From NCBI RefSeq assembly GCF_051131705.1, contig NZ_CP180316.1, positions 3,100,001-3,164,000 on the forward strand: a stretch of 64,000 bases of DNA, in the 5' to 3' direction. A program made the translations under genes and the position numbers. This document shows positions 26,069 to 34,736 of the stretch, piece by piece (the first letter of the stretch is position 1; each line of letters starts with the position of its first letter). A model generated the notes under the pieces. That model was not told the DNA's origin, made no database searches, and saw nothing but the letters and a program-made list of their open reading frames with translations. The DNA is from Arthrobacter_M sp030063245 (GTDB lineage: Bacteria; Actinomycetota; Actinomycetes; Actinomycetales; Micrococcaceae).

Positions 26069-26896
26069 TCAGAGCAGCTTTTGGGCGGCGAGGAAATCCA
26101 CCAGCAATAGGCCGGCGTTCCCTTCGTCGGTGATGATGGTGCCTGCCGTCCGCGGCGGCCGGACCTGCGCAGACTCGACGACGGTCCAAGACCCTGCCCG
26201 GCCGACCTGCGCCGGGTCGACGGCGATATCGGCCACCGTCAGTGTGGTCACCGTCTTCTTCTTGGCGGCCATGATGCCCTTGAAATTCGGGTAGCGCGGC
26301 GAATTGATCTGGTCCGTCACCGAGATCACGGCCGGCAGGGTGGCTTGGACCACCTCCGACTGGCTATCACCGTCCCGGCGGATAACCGCCCGGCGGACGC
26401 CGCCGTCGTCTGTCACCTCCAGCGACGCGGCGAAAGTCAGCTGAGGCAGCCCAAGACGAGCGGCCAGCTGTGCTGGAAGCAGGGACGTTTCCCCGTCCGT
26501 AGATGCCATCCCTGTCAGGATCAGATCCACCGGCCGGGAGGACGAAAGGTGACGGATCAGAGCCGCGAGCGCCAGGGACGTGGCGGCGGCGTCGGAGCCT
26601 GCCAGCGCCTCATCGCTGAGGTGGACACCTTCGAAGGCGCCGATCTGCAGCGCTTTTTTCACCGCGGCCACGGCTCCCGCGGGGCCCATTGTGACGGCGA
26701 CGACATTATTTCCCGCGGCCACTCCGCCGCGCGCTTCCACCAGCTGAAGGGCCGCCTCGAGAGCATACTCGTCCAGTTCGGAAAGGATGCTGTCCGAGCG
26801 GTCTACCGTGTTTTCTTCGCCGGTCAGGTGCCGGTTTAACTGGACGTCCGGTACGTGTTTGACCAGAACCACTATGTTCAGTGCCGAATTTTCCAT
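26069..26896 (-). CDS. etfB: Electron transfer flavoprotein beta subunit (copy 1)
   Basis: A 275-residue AMP/FAD-binding subunit. It begins LNIVVLVKHVPDVQLNRHL, has EYALEAALQLVEA and VVAVTMGPAGAVAAVKKAL, then DLILTGMASTDGETSLLPAQ and YPNFKGIMAAKKKTVTTLTV, all ETF-beta signatures. First gene of an etfBA unit. ATG at 26896 has a GAAGGGCAGC site. No dehydrogenase lies next to this copy, so it may be the housekeeping ETF, while the pair at 51-53 kb is tied to valine catabolism. Confidence 0.92.
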   Translation of the reverse strand: MENSALNIVVLVKHVPDVQLNRHLTGEENTVDRSDSILSELDEYALEAALQLVEARGGVAAGNNVVAVTMGPAGAVAAVKKALQIGAFEGVHLSDEALAGSDAAATSLALAALIRHLSSSRPVDLILTGMASTDGETSLLPAQLAARLGLPQLTFAASLEVTDDGGVRRAVIRRDGDSQSEVVQATLPAVISVTDQINSPRYPNFKGIMAAKKKTVTTLTVADIAVDPAQVGRAGSWTVVESAQVRPPRTAGTIITDEGNAGLLLVDFLAAQKLL

Positions 26897-27314
26897 TGCT
26901 GCCCTTCATCCTGCAAGTCGTTACCCAAACCGGTTGCCGCACCCACCGGTCGGGGCACATTCACGGTCATCGCACCTGGCTGTTCTTTCCCCCAAGCTAT
27001 CCTCATCGAGCTTAGTGCGTCGTCGTCGGCGACAGGCATTTATGCTGCGCAGCGTGACGATCGGCAGCGGCGCCGGGCAGCACCTCGGCGCAACCGGCCC
27101 CGGCACACTCGCTGCGTCGGATGGTGATCGCCGACCGGCCGGACAGCGGCCCAAACGCCACTGGAAGCGGGCGAACGACGTCACAAGCAGGCGCGGTTCC
27201 GCTGATCCGGAACCGCCCCTGCGGTCATGCCCTGCGGCGGTCATGCCCTGCTTTTATGCACTACTCTCGCCCTGCCCTGACCTGTTCACGCAGCGCCGCT
27301 GGCATGCTCCGCTG
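26897..27314. other. Intergenic region, nothing recognised
   Basis: About 420 bases between etfB copy 1 and the end of the HtrA-like gene. No convincing reading frame, RNA or strong hairpin is visible. It should hold the etfB promoter near 26920-27000 and the end of the protease transcript. Confidence 0.5.
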
Positions 27315-29276
27315 CTACTCGCTCGCCGCATCCAGGGTTACGTCCACGGACTGCTGCTTGCCGTCGCGGAGGAAGGTGGCCTTGACCGTAGCACCGGCCG
27401 CCTGTTCACGGACTGCCGCCGTCAGTGCTGAGGCATCGTCAATCACCCGAGTACCGAAGTTGGTGATGACATCACCGGCCTTGAATCCGGCCTTGTTCCC
27501 AGCCGATCCGGAAACCACCGAGGCAACAACGGCACCATTTGAGAAGGAGCCGGAGTTGGCCTGGCTGCCGGCGGCGCTGGGCTTGACCGAGACCCCGAGC
27601 TGACCATGGGTGGCTTTACCGTTGGCAATGATCTCCTGGGAAATCCGCTTGGCGGTGTCGATCGGGATAGAGAAGCCGACGCCGATGTTACCTGACTGGC
27701 TGCTCGAGCTGGATGAGGATCCAGCCGACGCGATGGCCACGTTGACGCCTATGATCTCACCCTTGGTATTCGTCAGTGCGCCGCCCGAGTTGCCGGGGTT
27801 GATCGCCGCATCGGTTTGAATCACGTTGAGGTTGACCGTACCGGTGGTCGCGCTGTTCGAGCCGCTGGAGCCGTCCGGTGGAGCAAAATTGAAGCCGTTG
27901 CCGTTACCCGATCCGGACGAATCACTCTGTGACTTCGGCACTGCAGAGGAGGCCACCTGAATGGTCCTGTTGAGCGTGGAGACAATGCCGTCCGTAACGG
28001 TACCGCTCAGCCCAAGCGGAGCACCGATGGCAATGACTGTGTCCCCGACATTGATCTTGTCCGAGTCTCCGAGCGTCGCCGGAACAAGACCGGGGGCGTT
28101 GATCTTGATGACGGCCAGATCGGACAGCGGATCGGTGCCGACGACCTTGGCCGGATACACCTTACCGTCACTGGTCCGGACCTCCAGCGTTGCATTGGCG
28201 GCCGCGCCATCCAGCGTCACCACGTGGGTGTTGGTGAGGATGTGCCCGGCCGTGTCAAGAATGACGCCGGAACCGGTTCCGCCGGAATTCCCCGATGCTG
28301 CAGAGATCGTAACCACGCTCGGAGTTGCCTTTTGCGCTGCTGCCGTTACCGCGCTGACGTCGTTGGTGTTGTTCACAATCAGGGGAATGTTCGGCGCGGC
28401 CTGACTGCTGCTCACGGCTGAGGTCGGATTGCCCAGCAGGAGCGAGGCGCCGGCCCCTGTCCCGCCGCCGACCAATGCCGCGGCAACCATGCCAGCTACG
28501 AAGATGCCGGCGCCGACCCTCTTCTTCTCGCGCCTTTTGCCGGGCCGCTGGCCGGCCGGATACCCCGGCCCTCCGGCATGCGGATGCGTCTGGCCAAAGA
28601 CTGGGTGGCCATGTCCTGCGTTGTCCTGGGCGGAGTTGCCTAGTGAAGAACCGCTGTGGGAGAACGACGGTGAACCGGCCGGGTAGTCCGGCGGAGGCGC
28701 CGGAGTGCCGAAAGAGGTCTGAGCATATTGACCATACTGGGGCTGTGTTCCACCGGGCTGGCCGAAACCGGAGTGTGCTCCGGACTGGGCTGCGTGTGGG
28801 GACACATGCTCCGGCGCAGTCTGCATCGGGGAAGTCTGGTCTGACGACGTCTGTTCAGGGGAAACCACCGGAACTGGAGCATCGTCGGACGACCCGTGCC
28901 GGGCCGCGGTCGGCTCCTGAGCCGTCGACGCGGAGGACTCTCCGGCGTCGTGGCGCCGGTTCCACCACTCATGCATCGGCAAGGTGGGGTTAATGCCCTC
29001 GGCCGGAACAGGGCCGTCGCTGATCCGCTCCGTGTTGGTCCACTCCGAGCCGCTGTCCGAACCATGGCTGTTCGACACATGGTTGTCCGAAATCTGGTTG
29101 TCCCCGGCGTCCGGCTGCCCCTCGTTGGGCTGTCCGCTGCCGGACCGCTCCGGGGTGCTTGCCGCAGCGGTGCTGCCGCCCCTGCCCGTCCCTGCCGTGC
29201 CGTTCTCAGGTGTGCGGCTGTCAGTGGGGACGGCATCGCTGCCAAAGCCGGACTCGCCGCCATTGTGCTCGGTCAT
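27315..29276 (-). CDS. HtrA/DegP-like membrane serine protease with PDZ domain
   Basis: A 653-residue trypsin-like protease. Residues 1-250 form a long Ser/Gly/Gln/Pro-rich cytoplasmic region, followed by a basic stretch (GKRREKKR) and one membrane helix (about 254-282). The protease domain has His351 (ILTNTHVV), Asp386 (DPLSDLAVIKI) and Ser497 (INPGNSGGALTN); all triad residues are present. A Ser/Gly/Asn-rich insertion lies at about 450-478. A PDZ domain closes the protein. It likely degrades or refolds damaged envelope proteins. Start at ATG 29276, with AAGGAAGG upstream. Confidence 0.92.
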   Translation of the reverse strand: MTEHNGGESGFGSDAVPTDSRTPENGTAGTGRGGSTAAASTPERSGSGQPNEGQPDAGDNQISDNHVSNSHGSDSGSEWTNTERISDGPVPAEGINPTLPMHEWWNRRHDAGESSASTAQEPTAARHGSSDDAPVPVVSPEQTSSDQTSPMQTAPEHVSPHAAQSGAHSGFGQPGGTQPQYGQYAQTSFGTPAPPPDYPAGSPSFSHSGSSLGNSAQDNAGHGHPVFGQTHPHAGGPGYPAGQRPGKRREKKRVGAGIFVAGMVAAALVGGGTGAGASLLLGNPTSAVSSSQAAPNIPLIVNNTNDVSAVTAAAQKATPSVVTISAASGNSGGTGSGVILDTAGHILTNTHVVTLDGAAANATLEVRTSDGKVYPAKVVGTDPLSDLAVIKINAPGLVPATLGDSDKINVGDTVIAIGAPLGLSGTVTDGIVSTLNRTIQVASSAVPKSQSDSSGSGNGNGFNFAPPDGSSGSNSATTGTVNLNVIQTDAAINPGNSGGALTNTKGEIIGVNVAIASAGSSSSSSSQSGNIGVGFSIPIDTAKRISQEIIANGKATHGQLGVSVKPSAAGSQANSGSFSNGAVVASVVSGSAGNKAGFKAGDVITNFGTRVIDDASALTAAVREQAAGATVKATFLRDGKQQSVDVTLDAASE

Positions 29277-29651
29277 TGGTCTTTCCTTCCTTATCGGTAG
29301 TTCCACTATGGACGCCGGAACTGGAGCCTTCGCGAACGTTTGCTGGAAGCTTCCTGTGAACTGACATTCTCCACCCATGGACCGACAATCCAACCTATAC
29401 CGGCAGCACCGGCCAGATTCGGCCGGCCAGATTCGGCCGGTCCCTCTAAAGTCTCCGCCGGACAGCTTGTTTTCGCTAGCGGCATATCCTGCAATATGGA
29501 CTGGCATCTGGACGCATCATAGAATCAAAACCAGCTGCCACGGCTCGCTTCGGCACTTCGCTGCTGGGTCGCCGGGGCTCTTTGCCCGGAGTGCGCCCCG
29601 GCCGGGGTCTTCCACTAACGGGTTCGCAGGTAACGCACCGAAGGGTTTCAT
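29277..29651. other. Divergent promoter region with a short tandem repeat
   Basis: 375 bases between the HtrA-like gene and the TPM gene. It must hold promoters for both. A GGCCAGATTCGGCC unit occurs twice in tandem at about 29410-29440. No gene seen. Confidence 0.5.
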
Positions 29652-31682
29652 ATGCGGTCCGGTCTCAGTTTGTTCACTCGCCTTCTTGCCGCGGCGGGAC
29701 TCGCCGCCCTGCTGCTCCTCCCCGGGACAGCGGCCAATGCCGAACCGCCCGTGAACATTCCGGCCGGCCAGTACGTGGTGGATGCTGCCGGAGTTCTCGG
29801 CAGCAAAGCCGGTGACGTCAAAAACGCCCTCACACAGCTGAGCCGGGACCACGGTTACACCCTGTTCGTGGTGTACGTGAAGTCCTTCGATTCCATGGAT
29901 CCACAGGCATGGGGCCAGTCCGTGGTCAACAGCAAGAGCATGGGCAGCCACGATGCCCTTCTCGCTGTGGCAACGGACGAGGGCCATTTCACGTTTCTTG
30001 GCGGAAAGAACACGACCCTGACGCCGCAACAGGGCGAAAACATCATCGGTAAGGCCATCAAGCCCCAGCTCAGCGGCCACAACTGGGCGCAGGCCGCGAT
30101 CGACGCGGCCGCCGCCCTGGGCGACGCGGCCGGAGGCGGCAGCGGCACCGTTCCGAACCCCACCGGAGGTTACGTCGCCCTCGGTATTGGTGGCGTCGTC
30201 GTCCTCGGTGGGGCCGGCACGGCCCTCGCGATCCGCAGCAAACGACGGAAGACCGCTCAGGCTGCCACCGAGTCCGGCTACGGACCCGACGGCGAAAAGC
30301 TTGACCCTCTGGCGGGAGTCAGCATTCCCGAGCTGCGCCAGCGGGCCGGCTCCCTCCTCATTGCGGCCGATGACGCCATCAAATCCAGTGAACAAGAGGT
30401 AGGGTTCGCCCAGGCCGCCTATGGCGATGAGGCCGTGAAACCGTTTCAGAAGGCCCTGTTCGAGGCCCAAGGCCATCTGCAGGAGTCCTTTAAACTCCAA
30501 CAGCAGCTCGACGATGCCATCCCGGATACAGTCGGGGAACAACGCGCCTGGTACGGGGAGATCATCCGCCGCTGCGAAGCCGCCAACGCGTCGTTGGAAG
30601 AGCAGAAGGAAAACTTCGATTCACTGCGGGAGCTGGAAAAGAATGCCCCGGAGGCATTGGCCACTGTGGCGGCCGGCCGCGAGGAGGCGGAAGCCAGGGT
30701 CGCCGCGGCGGAGGCCAACCTGACGGCCCTGCAGAGCCGGTACACGGAATCGGCTCTCTCCACCATCGGGGACAACATCAGCCAGGCGCAGGAACGGCTC
30801 GAATTTGTCCAGACCGCATCGCAGACGGCACAGGAGAAAATCTCCGCCTCGGACGCCAGCGGCGCCGCCGTGGCTGTGCGGGCGGCGGAGGAAAGTCTGC
30901 ATCAGGCCAAGCTGCTGCTTGACGCAGTGGGCAAGGTCGCCGAGGGCCTCGATCAGGCGCTCTCGGCGCTGCGGGAGTCCGTACGAGAAACTGGCTCCGA
31001 TCTGAATCAAGCCAAAGCTCTGGCCTCCTCGGGGACGAATCCGCACTTCACCGGCCAGATCGCCGCGGCCGAGTCAGTGCTGGATCAGGCACAGCAGGAG
31101 CTTGCGGCCGACCGGCTGGACCCCGTCTCCATCCTTGCCCAATTGGAAAAGGCCCACAGCGGTATCGATGCCATGCTTGCTGGCATCCGGGACCAGCAGC
31201 AGCAGGCCGCCCGGGCCTTGGCGTCGCTGGCCCAGACCATCAGGGCCGCGCAGGCGCAGATCTCCTCCTCGCAGGATTACATTGCCGCCCGCCGCGGCGG
31301 CGTCGGATCCGAGGCCCGGACCCGCATCGCCGAAGCGCAGCGGAACCTCGATTACGCGCTGTCCATCCAACGCAGCGATCCCGTCTCGGCGCTGACTTAT
31401 GCGCAGCAGGCCAGCGCGTTGGCCCAACAGGCCGCCCAGCTTGCCCAGTCCGATGTCTCCGGCTTCCGCGGCGGCGGCGGTTACGGAGGGGGCGGCTTCG
31501 GCGGTGGTGGCTTCGGCGGCGCGATTTTGGGCGGTATCCTCGGCGGAATGATTTCCGGCGGCGGCAGGGACGGCGGCAGCTGGGGTGGCGGCGGATTTGG
31601 AGGATTCGGCGGCGGCGGAGGCGGAGGATTCGGCGGCGGAGGCGGTGGGGGCGGCTTCGGCGGCGGCGGCGGGAACTTCTGA
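29652..31682 (+). CDS. TPM-domain exported membrane protein with Gly-rich tail
   Basis: A 676-residue protein. A signal peptide (MRSGLSLFTRLLAAAGLAAL) precedes a TPM domain at about 35-165 (YVVDAAGVLGSKAGDVKNAL, HDALLAVATDEG), a fold linked in other bacteria to membrane-protein and photosystem maintenance. One membrane helix lies at about 174-196. The cytoplasmic part from 220 to 600 is a long coiled-coil series (EEQKENFDSLRELEKN, LDQAQQELAA). The last 85 residues are almost all Gly with Phe, Ser and Tyr. The pspA gene follows 186 bases downstream, so a role in envelope stress is plausible. Confidence 0.85.
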   Translation: MRSGLSLFTRLLAAAGLAALLLLPGTAANAEPPVNIPAGQYVVDAAGVLGSKAGDVKNALTQLSRDHGYTLFVVYVKSFDSMDPQAWGQSVVNSKSMGSHDALLAVATDEGHFTFLGGKNTTLTPQQGENIIGKAIKPQLSGHNWAQAAIDAAAALGDAAGGGSGTVPNPTGGYVALGIGGVVVLGGAGTALAIRSKRRKTAQAATESGYGPDGEKLDPLAGVSIPELRQRAGSLLIAADDAIKSSEQEVGFAQAAYGDEAVKPFQKALFEAQGHLQESFKLQQQLDDAIPDTVGEQRAWYGEIIRRCEAANASLEEQKENFDSLRELEKNAPEALATVAAGREEAEARVAAAEANLTALQSRYTESALSTIGDNISQAQERLEFVQTASQTAQEKISASDASGAAVAVRAAEESLHQAKLLLDAVGKVAEGLDQALSALRESVRETGSDLNQAKALASSGTNPHFTGQIAAAESVLDQAQQELAADRLDPVSILAQLEKAHSGIDAMLAGIRDQQQQAARALASLAQTIRAAQAQISSSQDYIAARRGGVGSEARTRIAEAQRNLDYALSIQRSDPVSALTYAQQASALAQQAAQLAQSDVSGFRGGGGYGGGGFGGGGFGGAILGGILGGMISGGGRDGGSWGGGGFGGFGGGGGGGFGGGGGGGGFGGGGGNF

Positions 31683-31868
31683 CGTCGACCACAGCGCAGG
31701 GAACGTCACACTCCGACGGCCGCGGGACCGTCTGGGTCGACGACGGCGGGGCGGTGAGCGGCCGCAGTACCGGAGGAAGCCAGACTATGGTTTTTGACAG
31801 GCTACATTCAGCGATATCAGGTTTGCCCATTCCTCACGGGGACCCAGAGCAGGACGAAAGGTAACACG

Positions 31869-32666
31869 ATGGCTAAGCAGTCCATTTTTGGCCGTATCTC
31901 ACAGTTGGCCAGGGCCAACATCAACGCGTTGCTGGACCAGGCCGAAGATCCGCAGAAAATGCTCGATCAGATGGTCCGTGACTACACCAACAACATTGCC
32001 GAAGCTGAATCAGCGGTGGCCCAGACCATCGGTAATCTGCGGATGCTCCAGGATGACTACCAGCAGGACATCAAGGCCTCACGGGATTGGGGCACTAAGG
32101 CCCTGGCAGCCAGCCGCAAAGCCGATGAATACCGCGCCGGGGGAAATGACCCAGACGCGCAGAAGTTCGACAATCTCGCCAAGATTGCGCTGCAGCGCCA
32201 GATGACCTCCGAGAACGAGGCCAGAACCGCCGAGCCGAGCATCGCAGCCCAGTCTGACGTCGTGGAGAAGCTCAAGACCGGGCTGAACCAGATGAAGGGC
32301 AAGCTCGGTGAGCTTTCCGCCAAGCGCAATGAGCTTATTGCCCGCTCAAAAACGGTGGAAGCACAAACGCAAGTCCACGACGCGCTCAAGAGCATCGACA
32401 TCCTGGACCCCACCAGCGAGGTGAGCCGTTTCGAGGAAAAGATCCGCCGCGAAGAAGCCAAGGTCCGCGGCCAGGCTGAGCTGGCGGCCTCCAGCCTGGA
32501 TGCCCAATTCAACAGTCTGGAGGATCTGGGCGAGCAGACCGAGATTGAAGCGAGACTCGCTGCCCTGAAGTCCGGGAACACTACCGCGCCGGCCGCGATC
32601 CAGGCAGGATCCCAGGACTCAAAGGCTACCGCCGGCGTGGATGAAGCCGAGTTCGAAAACCTCTGA
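31869..32666 (+). CDS. pspA: Phage shock protein A (PspA/IM30)
   Basis: A 265-residue membrane-surface coiled-coil protein that polymerises on stressed membranes. It begins SIFGRISQLARANINALLDQ (amphipathic helix region) then AEDPQKMLDQMVRDYTNNI, both PspA signatures, and is helical through about residue 230. The C-terminal tail is Ala/Thr/Ser-rich. The ATG at 31869 has a GAAAGG site; a TTGACA-like element lies at 31794. It is downstream of the TPM-domain gene on the same strand. Confidence 0.92.
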   Translation: MAKQSIFGRISQLARANINALLDQAEDPQKMLDQMVRDYTNNIAEAESAVAQTIGNLRMLQDDYQQDIKASRDWGTKALAASRKADEYRAGGNDPDAQKFDNLAKIALQRQMTSENEARTAEPSIAAQSDVVEKLKTGLNQMKGKLGELSAKRNELIARSKTVEAQTQVHDALKSIDILDPTSEVSRFEEKIRREEAKVRGQAELAASSLDAQFNSLEDLGEQTEIEARLAALKSGNTTAPAAIQAGSQDSKATAGVDEAEFENL

Positions 32667-32820
32667 TCAGGTTTCTCGTCTGATCTGATAACTCGTCGAC
32701 GCAGTTCGACACGGCAGGGGGTCCGCGGAAGCGGGCCCCTAAGCCGGCAGGGGGCCGGTGGAAACGGCAGCGTGGGTCGAGGTGCAGCCGGTAGATTGGG
32801 CGAATGGGACCGAGCATTCT

Positions 32821-33302
32821 ATGACTGCGCGATGACTTGAGGTTAACAGACAACCCGGCGCTGGAGGCAGCCCGACGCCGCTGAGCCTCGCCAGCCGTTC
32901 TGGGCTCCAGCTCGGATCGACGGGCTGCACGCCCGCACGGACACCCTGGCCAGCTCGGATCTGCGCCCATCCCGGCCGGACCGGGCTCCCGGCTGCTGCA
33001 CTTCAACCCGGATCTCGCGACCGTGAACTACCGCCCGGAATTCGACGGGTTCCCTTGGGAACCGGTATCCGCGGCCGAGCTGAAATCGTGGCAGCAGGGT
33101 ACATCGGCTATCCACTGGTGGACGCAGACGCGGCCAGCAACCCCGCCAATTGGCAGTGGGTGGCGGGCTCCGGTGCCGATGCCCCACCCTATTTCCGGAT
33201 TTTCAATCCTGTGACCCACAGCAAAAGTTCGACTGCGAGGGCCGGTATCTGCGCCGCTACCTTCCGGAACTTGGATTCGCCCCGGGGCCCTTTGACCTGT
33301 AG
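32821..33302 (+). pseudogene. Decayed deoxyribodipyrimidine photolyase (phr)
   Basis: Several pieces of a photolyase are readable in different frames. RDDLRLTDNPALEAA, the N-terminal signature, lies at about 32830-32877. LLHFNPDLATVNYRPEFDG is at 32993-33049 and AELKSWQQG follows. GYPLVDADAAS and WQWVAGSGADAPPYFRIF come in a second frame (about 33107-33208). QQKFDCEGRYLRRYLPELGF, in a third frame, ends at a TAG at 33302. The remnant is about 480 bases against about 1,400 for an intact gene, so large internal parts are deleted, including the W-rich FAD region after GYPLVDA. DNA repair by this copy is lost. Confidence 0.88.
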
Positions 33303-33303
33303 T

Positions 33304-33420
33304 GTGAGTCCCACGTAGGGGAGTATCCGTTACGCTGCATACGTCAACACGTGGAGCAATGTCGCTCCGCCGGGTGCAGCGGGCAGTCATATGAGACTGT
33401 TTGGAGAGACTTATGGTGAT
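33304..33420 (+). promoter_or_regulatory. Probable yybP-ykoY manganese riboswitch upstream of terC
   Basis: The leader contains GGGGAGTA (33318-33325), the hallmark of this riboswitch, then CGTCAACAC (33342-33350) and a GAGACT...GGAGAGACT closing region near 33392-33412. It lies about 40 bases before the TerC start. This class senses Mn(II) and often precedes TerC/Alx and Mn exporter genes. The 3' boundary is approximate. Confidence 0.72.
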
Positions 33421-33456
33421 CGTTTATGCCGTCACCACCCTACGAAAGCAGCCATC

Positions 33457-34470
33457 ATGACTGTATCCCCCCTCACCTGGGGCCTGACCATTGTCCTGAT
33501 TCTCGGACTTCTGGCGTTCGATTATTTCTTCCACATCCGCAAGGCGCATGTGCCCAAGCTCCAAGAGGCCGCCCTCTGGTCCGGCATCTACGTGGGTCTG
33601 GCACTGCTGTTCGGCGTCGGGCTGTGGATTTTCGGCGGCACGCAAATGGGCACGGAATACTTTGCCGGATACGTGACCGAAAAAGCACTTTCCGTCGACA
33701 ACCTGTTCGTGTTCCTGATTCTCATCGCAAGCTTCCGGGTACCCCGGGAGGACCAGCAGAAGGTACTGCTCTTCGGCATCGTCTTCTCCTTGCTGGCGCG
33801 GACAGGATTCATTTTCCTCGGTGCCGCTCTCATCAATTCCTTCGCCTGGGTCTTTTACATCTTCGGGCTGATCCTGCTGATCACCGCCGGCAACCTGCTC
33901 AAGCCGGAAAAGGAGGACGAGGGCTCCGCGGATAACTTCATCATCCGACTGGCCCGCAAGTTTTTCCACACCTCCGAGCATTACGACGGCGACAAGCTGT
34001 TCACGCAGGAAGACGGGAAACGCGTACTGACGCCGATGCTGCTGGTGATGGTGGCCATCGGAGGAACAGATCTGCTCTTCGCCCTGGATTCGATTCCCGC
34101 GATCTTCGGTCTGACACAGAACGTCTATATTGTTTTCACGGCCACAGCCTTCTCCCTCATGGGCCTTCGGCAGCTGTACTTTTTGATCGATGGACTGCTG
34201 GACCGGCTGATCTACCTCTCCTATGGCCTCGCCGCAATTCTCGCCTTCATCGGCGTCAAATTGGTACTGCACGCACTGCATGAAAATAACCTCCCCTTCG
34301 TCAATGGCGGGGAGTCCGTGCCGGTCCTGGAAATCAGCACCGGCCTGTCACTGGCCGTGATCATCGGCGTCCTGGCAGTGACTGTGGTTGCCTCCCTGCT
34401 CAGCCCGGCGGGCAAGGTGCAGGCGGCGGTTTCGGCATCCGGCACCATGCCACCGAGTACTTGGACCTGA
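33457..34470 (+). CDS. TerC-family membrane protein (C-terminus frameshifted)
   Basis: A 337-residue integral membrane protein of the TerC/Alx type, tied in other bacteria to manganese export and metalation of secreted enzymes. Helices include LTWGLTIVLILGLLAFDYFF and the family motifs EKALSVDNLFVFLILIASF and GGTDLLFALDSIPAIFGLTQ, whose acidic residues within the membrane are typical. The probable riboswitch upstream fits manganese control. The last ~15 residues (SASGTMPPSTWT) are out of family; the true tail continues in another frame from about 34437 to 34643. Start at ATG 33457; an upstream frame extension lies in the riboswitch. Confidence 0.88.
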   Translation: MTVSPLTWGLTIVLILGLLAFDYFFHIRKAHVPKLQEAALWSGIYVGLALLFGVGLWIFGGTQMGTEYFAGYVTEKALSVDNLFVFLILIASFRVPREDQQKVLLFGIVFSLLARTGFIFLGAALINSFAWVFYIFGLILLITAGNLLKPEKEDEGSADNFIIRLARKFFHTSEHYDGDKLFTQEDGKRVLTPMLLVMVAIGGTDLLFALDSIPAIFGLTQNVYIVFTATAFSLMGLRQLYFLIDGLLDRLIYLSYGLAAILAFIGVKLVLHALHENNLPFVNGGESVPVLEISTGLSLAVIIGVLAVTVVASLLSPAGKVQAAVSASGTMPPSTWT

Positions 34471-34643
34471 CCTACACGGTGGACCTCACCGAGCGCGAGC
34501 GTGTCTACACCCTGATGACGGCGGCCGAGCAGGACATCCGCAAAATGCCCCTGAAGCACCGGGACAAAGCCAAGGATGTGGATGAGATCCGCGAGCTGGT
34601 CCGCCGGGCGCACGCCGAGCATGCAAAGTTCCCGGCCAAGTAG
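34437..34643 (+). pseudogene. Frameshifted C-terminal tail of the TerC protein
   Basis: In the frame of 34461 the DNA reads RHHATEYLDLTYTVDLTERE and continues through EIRELVRRAHAEHAKF to a stop at 34643. This is a plausible cytoplasmic tail for actinobacterial TerC proteins. It is joined to the main frame by a one-base shift between about 34424 and 34445. It may be a real mutation or a sequencing error. Confidence 0.65.
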
Positions 34644-34736
34644 CCCCTTATCCCAGCGGCCTACGGCCGAGGCGCCGACGTGTGACCTGCACGGCCTTGA
34701 TTCCGCCGTGCAGGTCGGGCTCAAAGCAGGCCGGGC

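Noticed and set aside
26787..27431. Forward frame in the gap between etfB and the HtrA-like gene
   Set aside because: It overlaps both flanking genes in antisense and has no motif or ribosome site.
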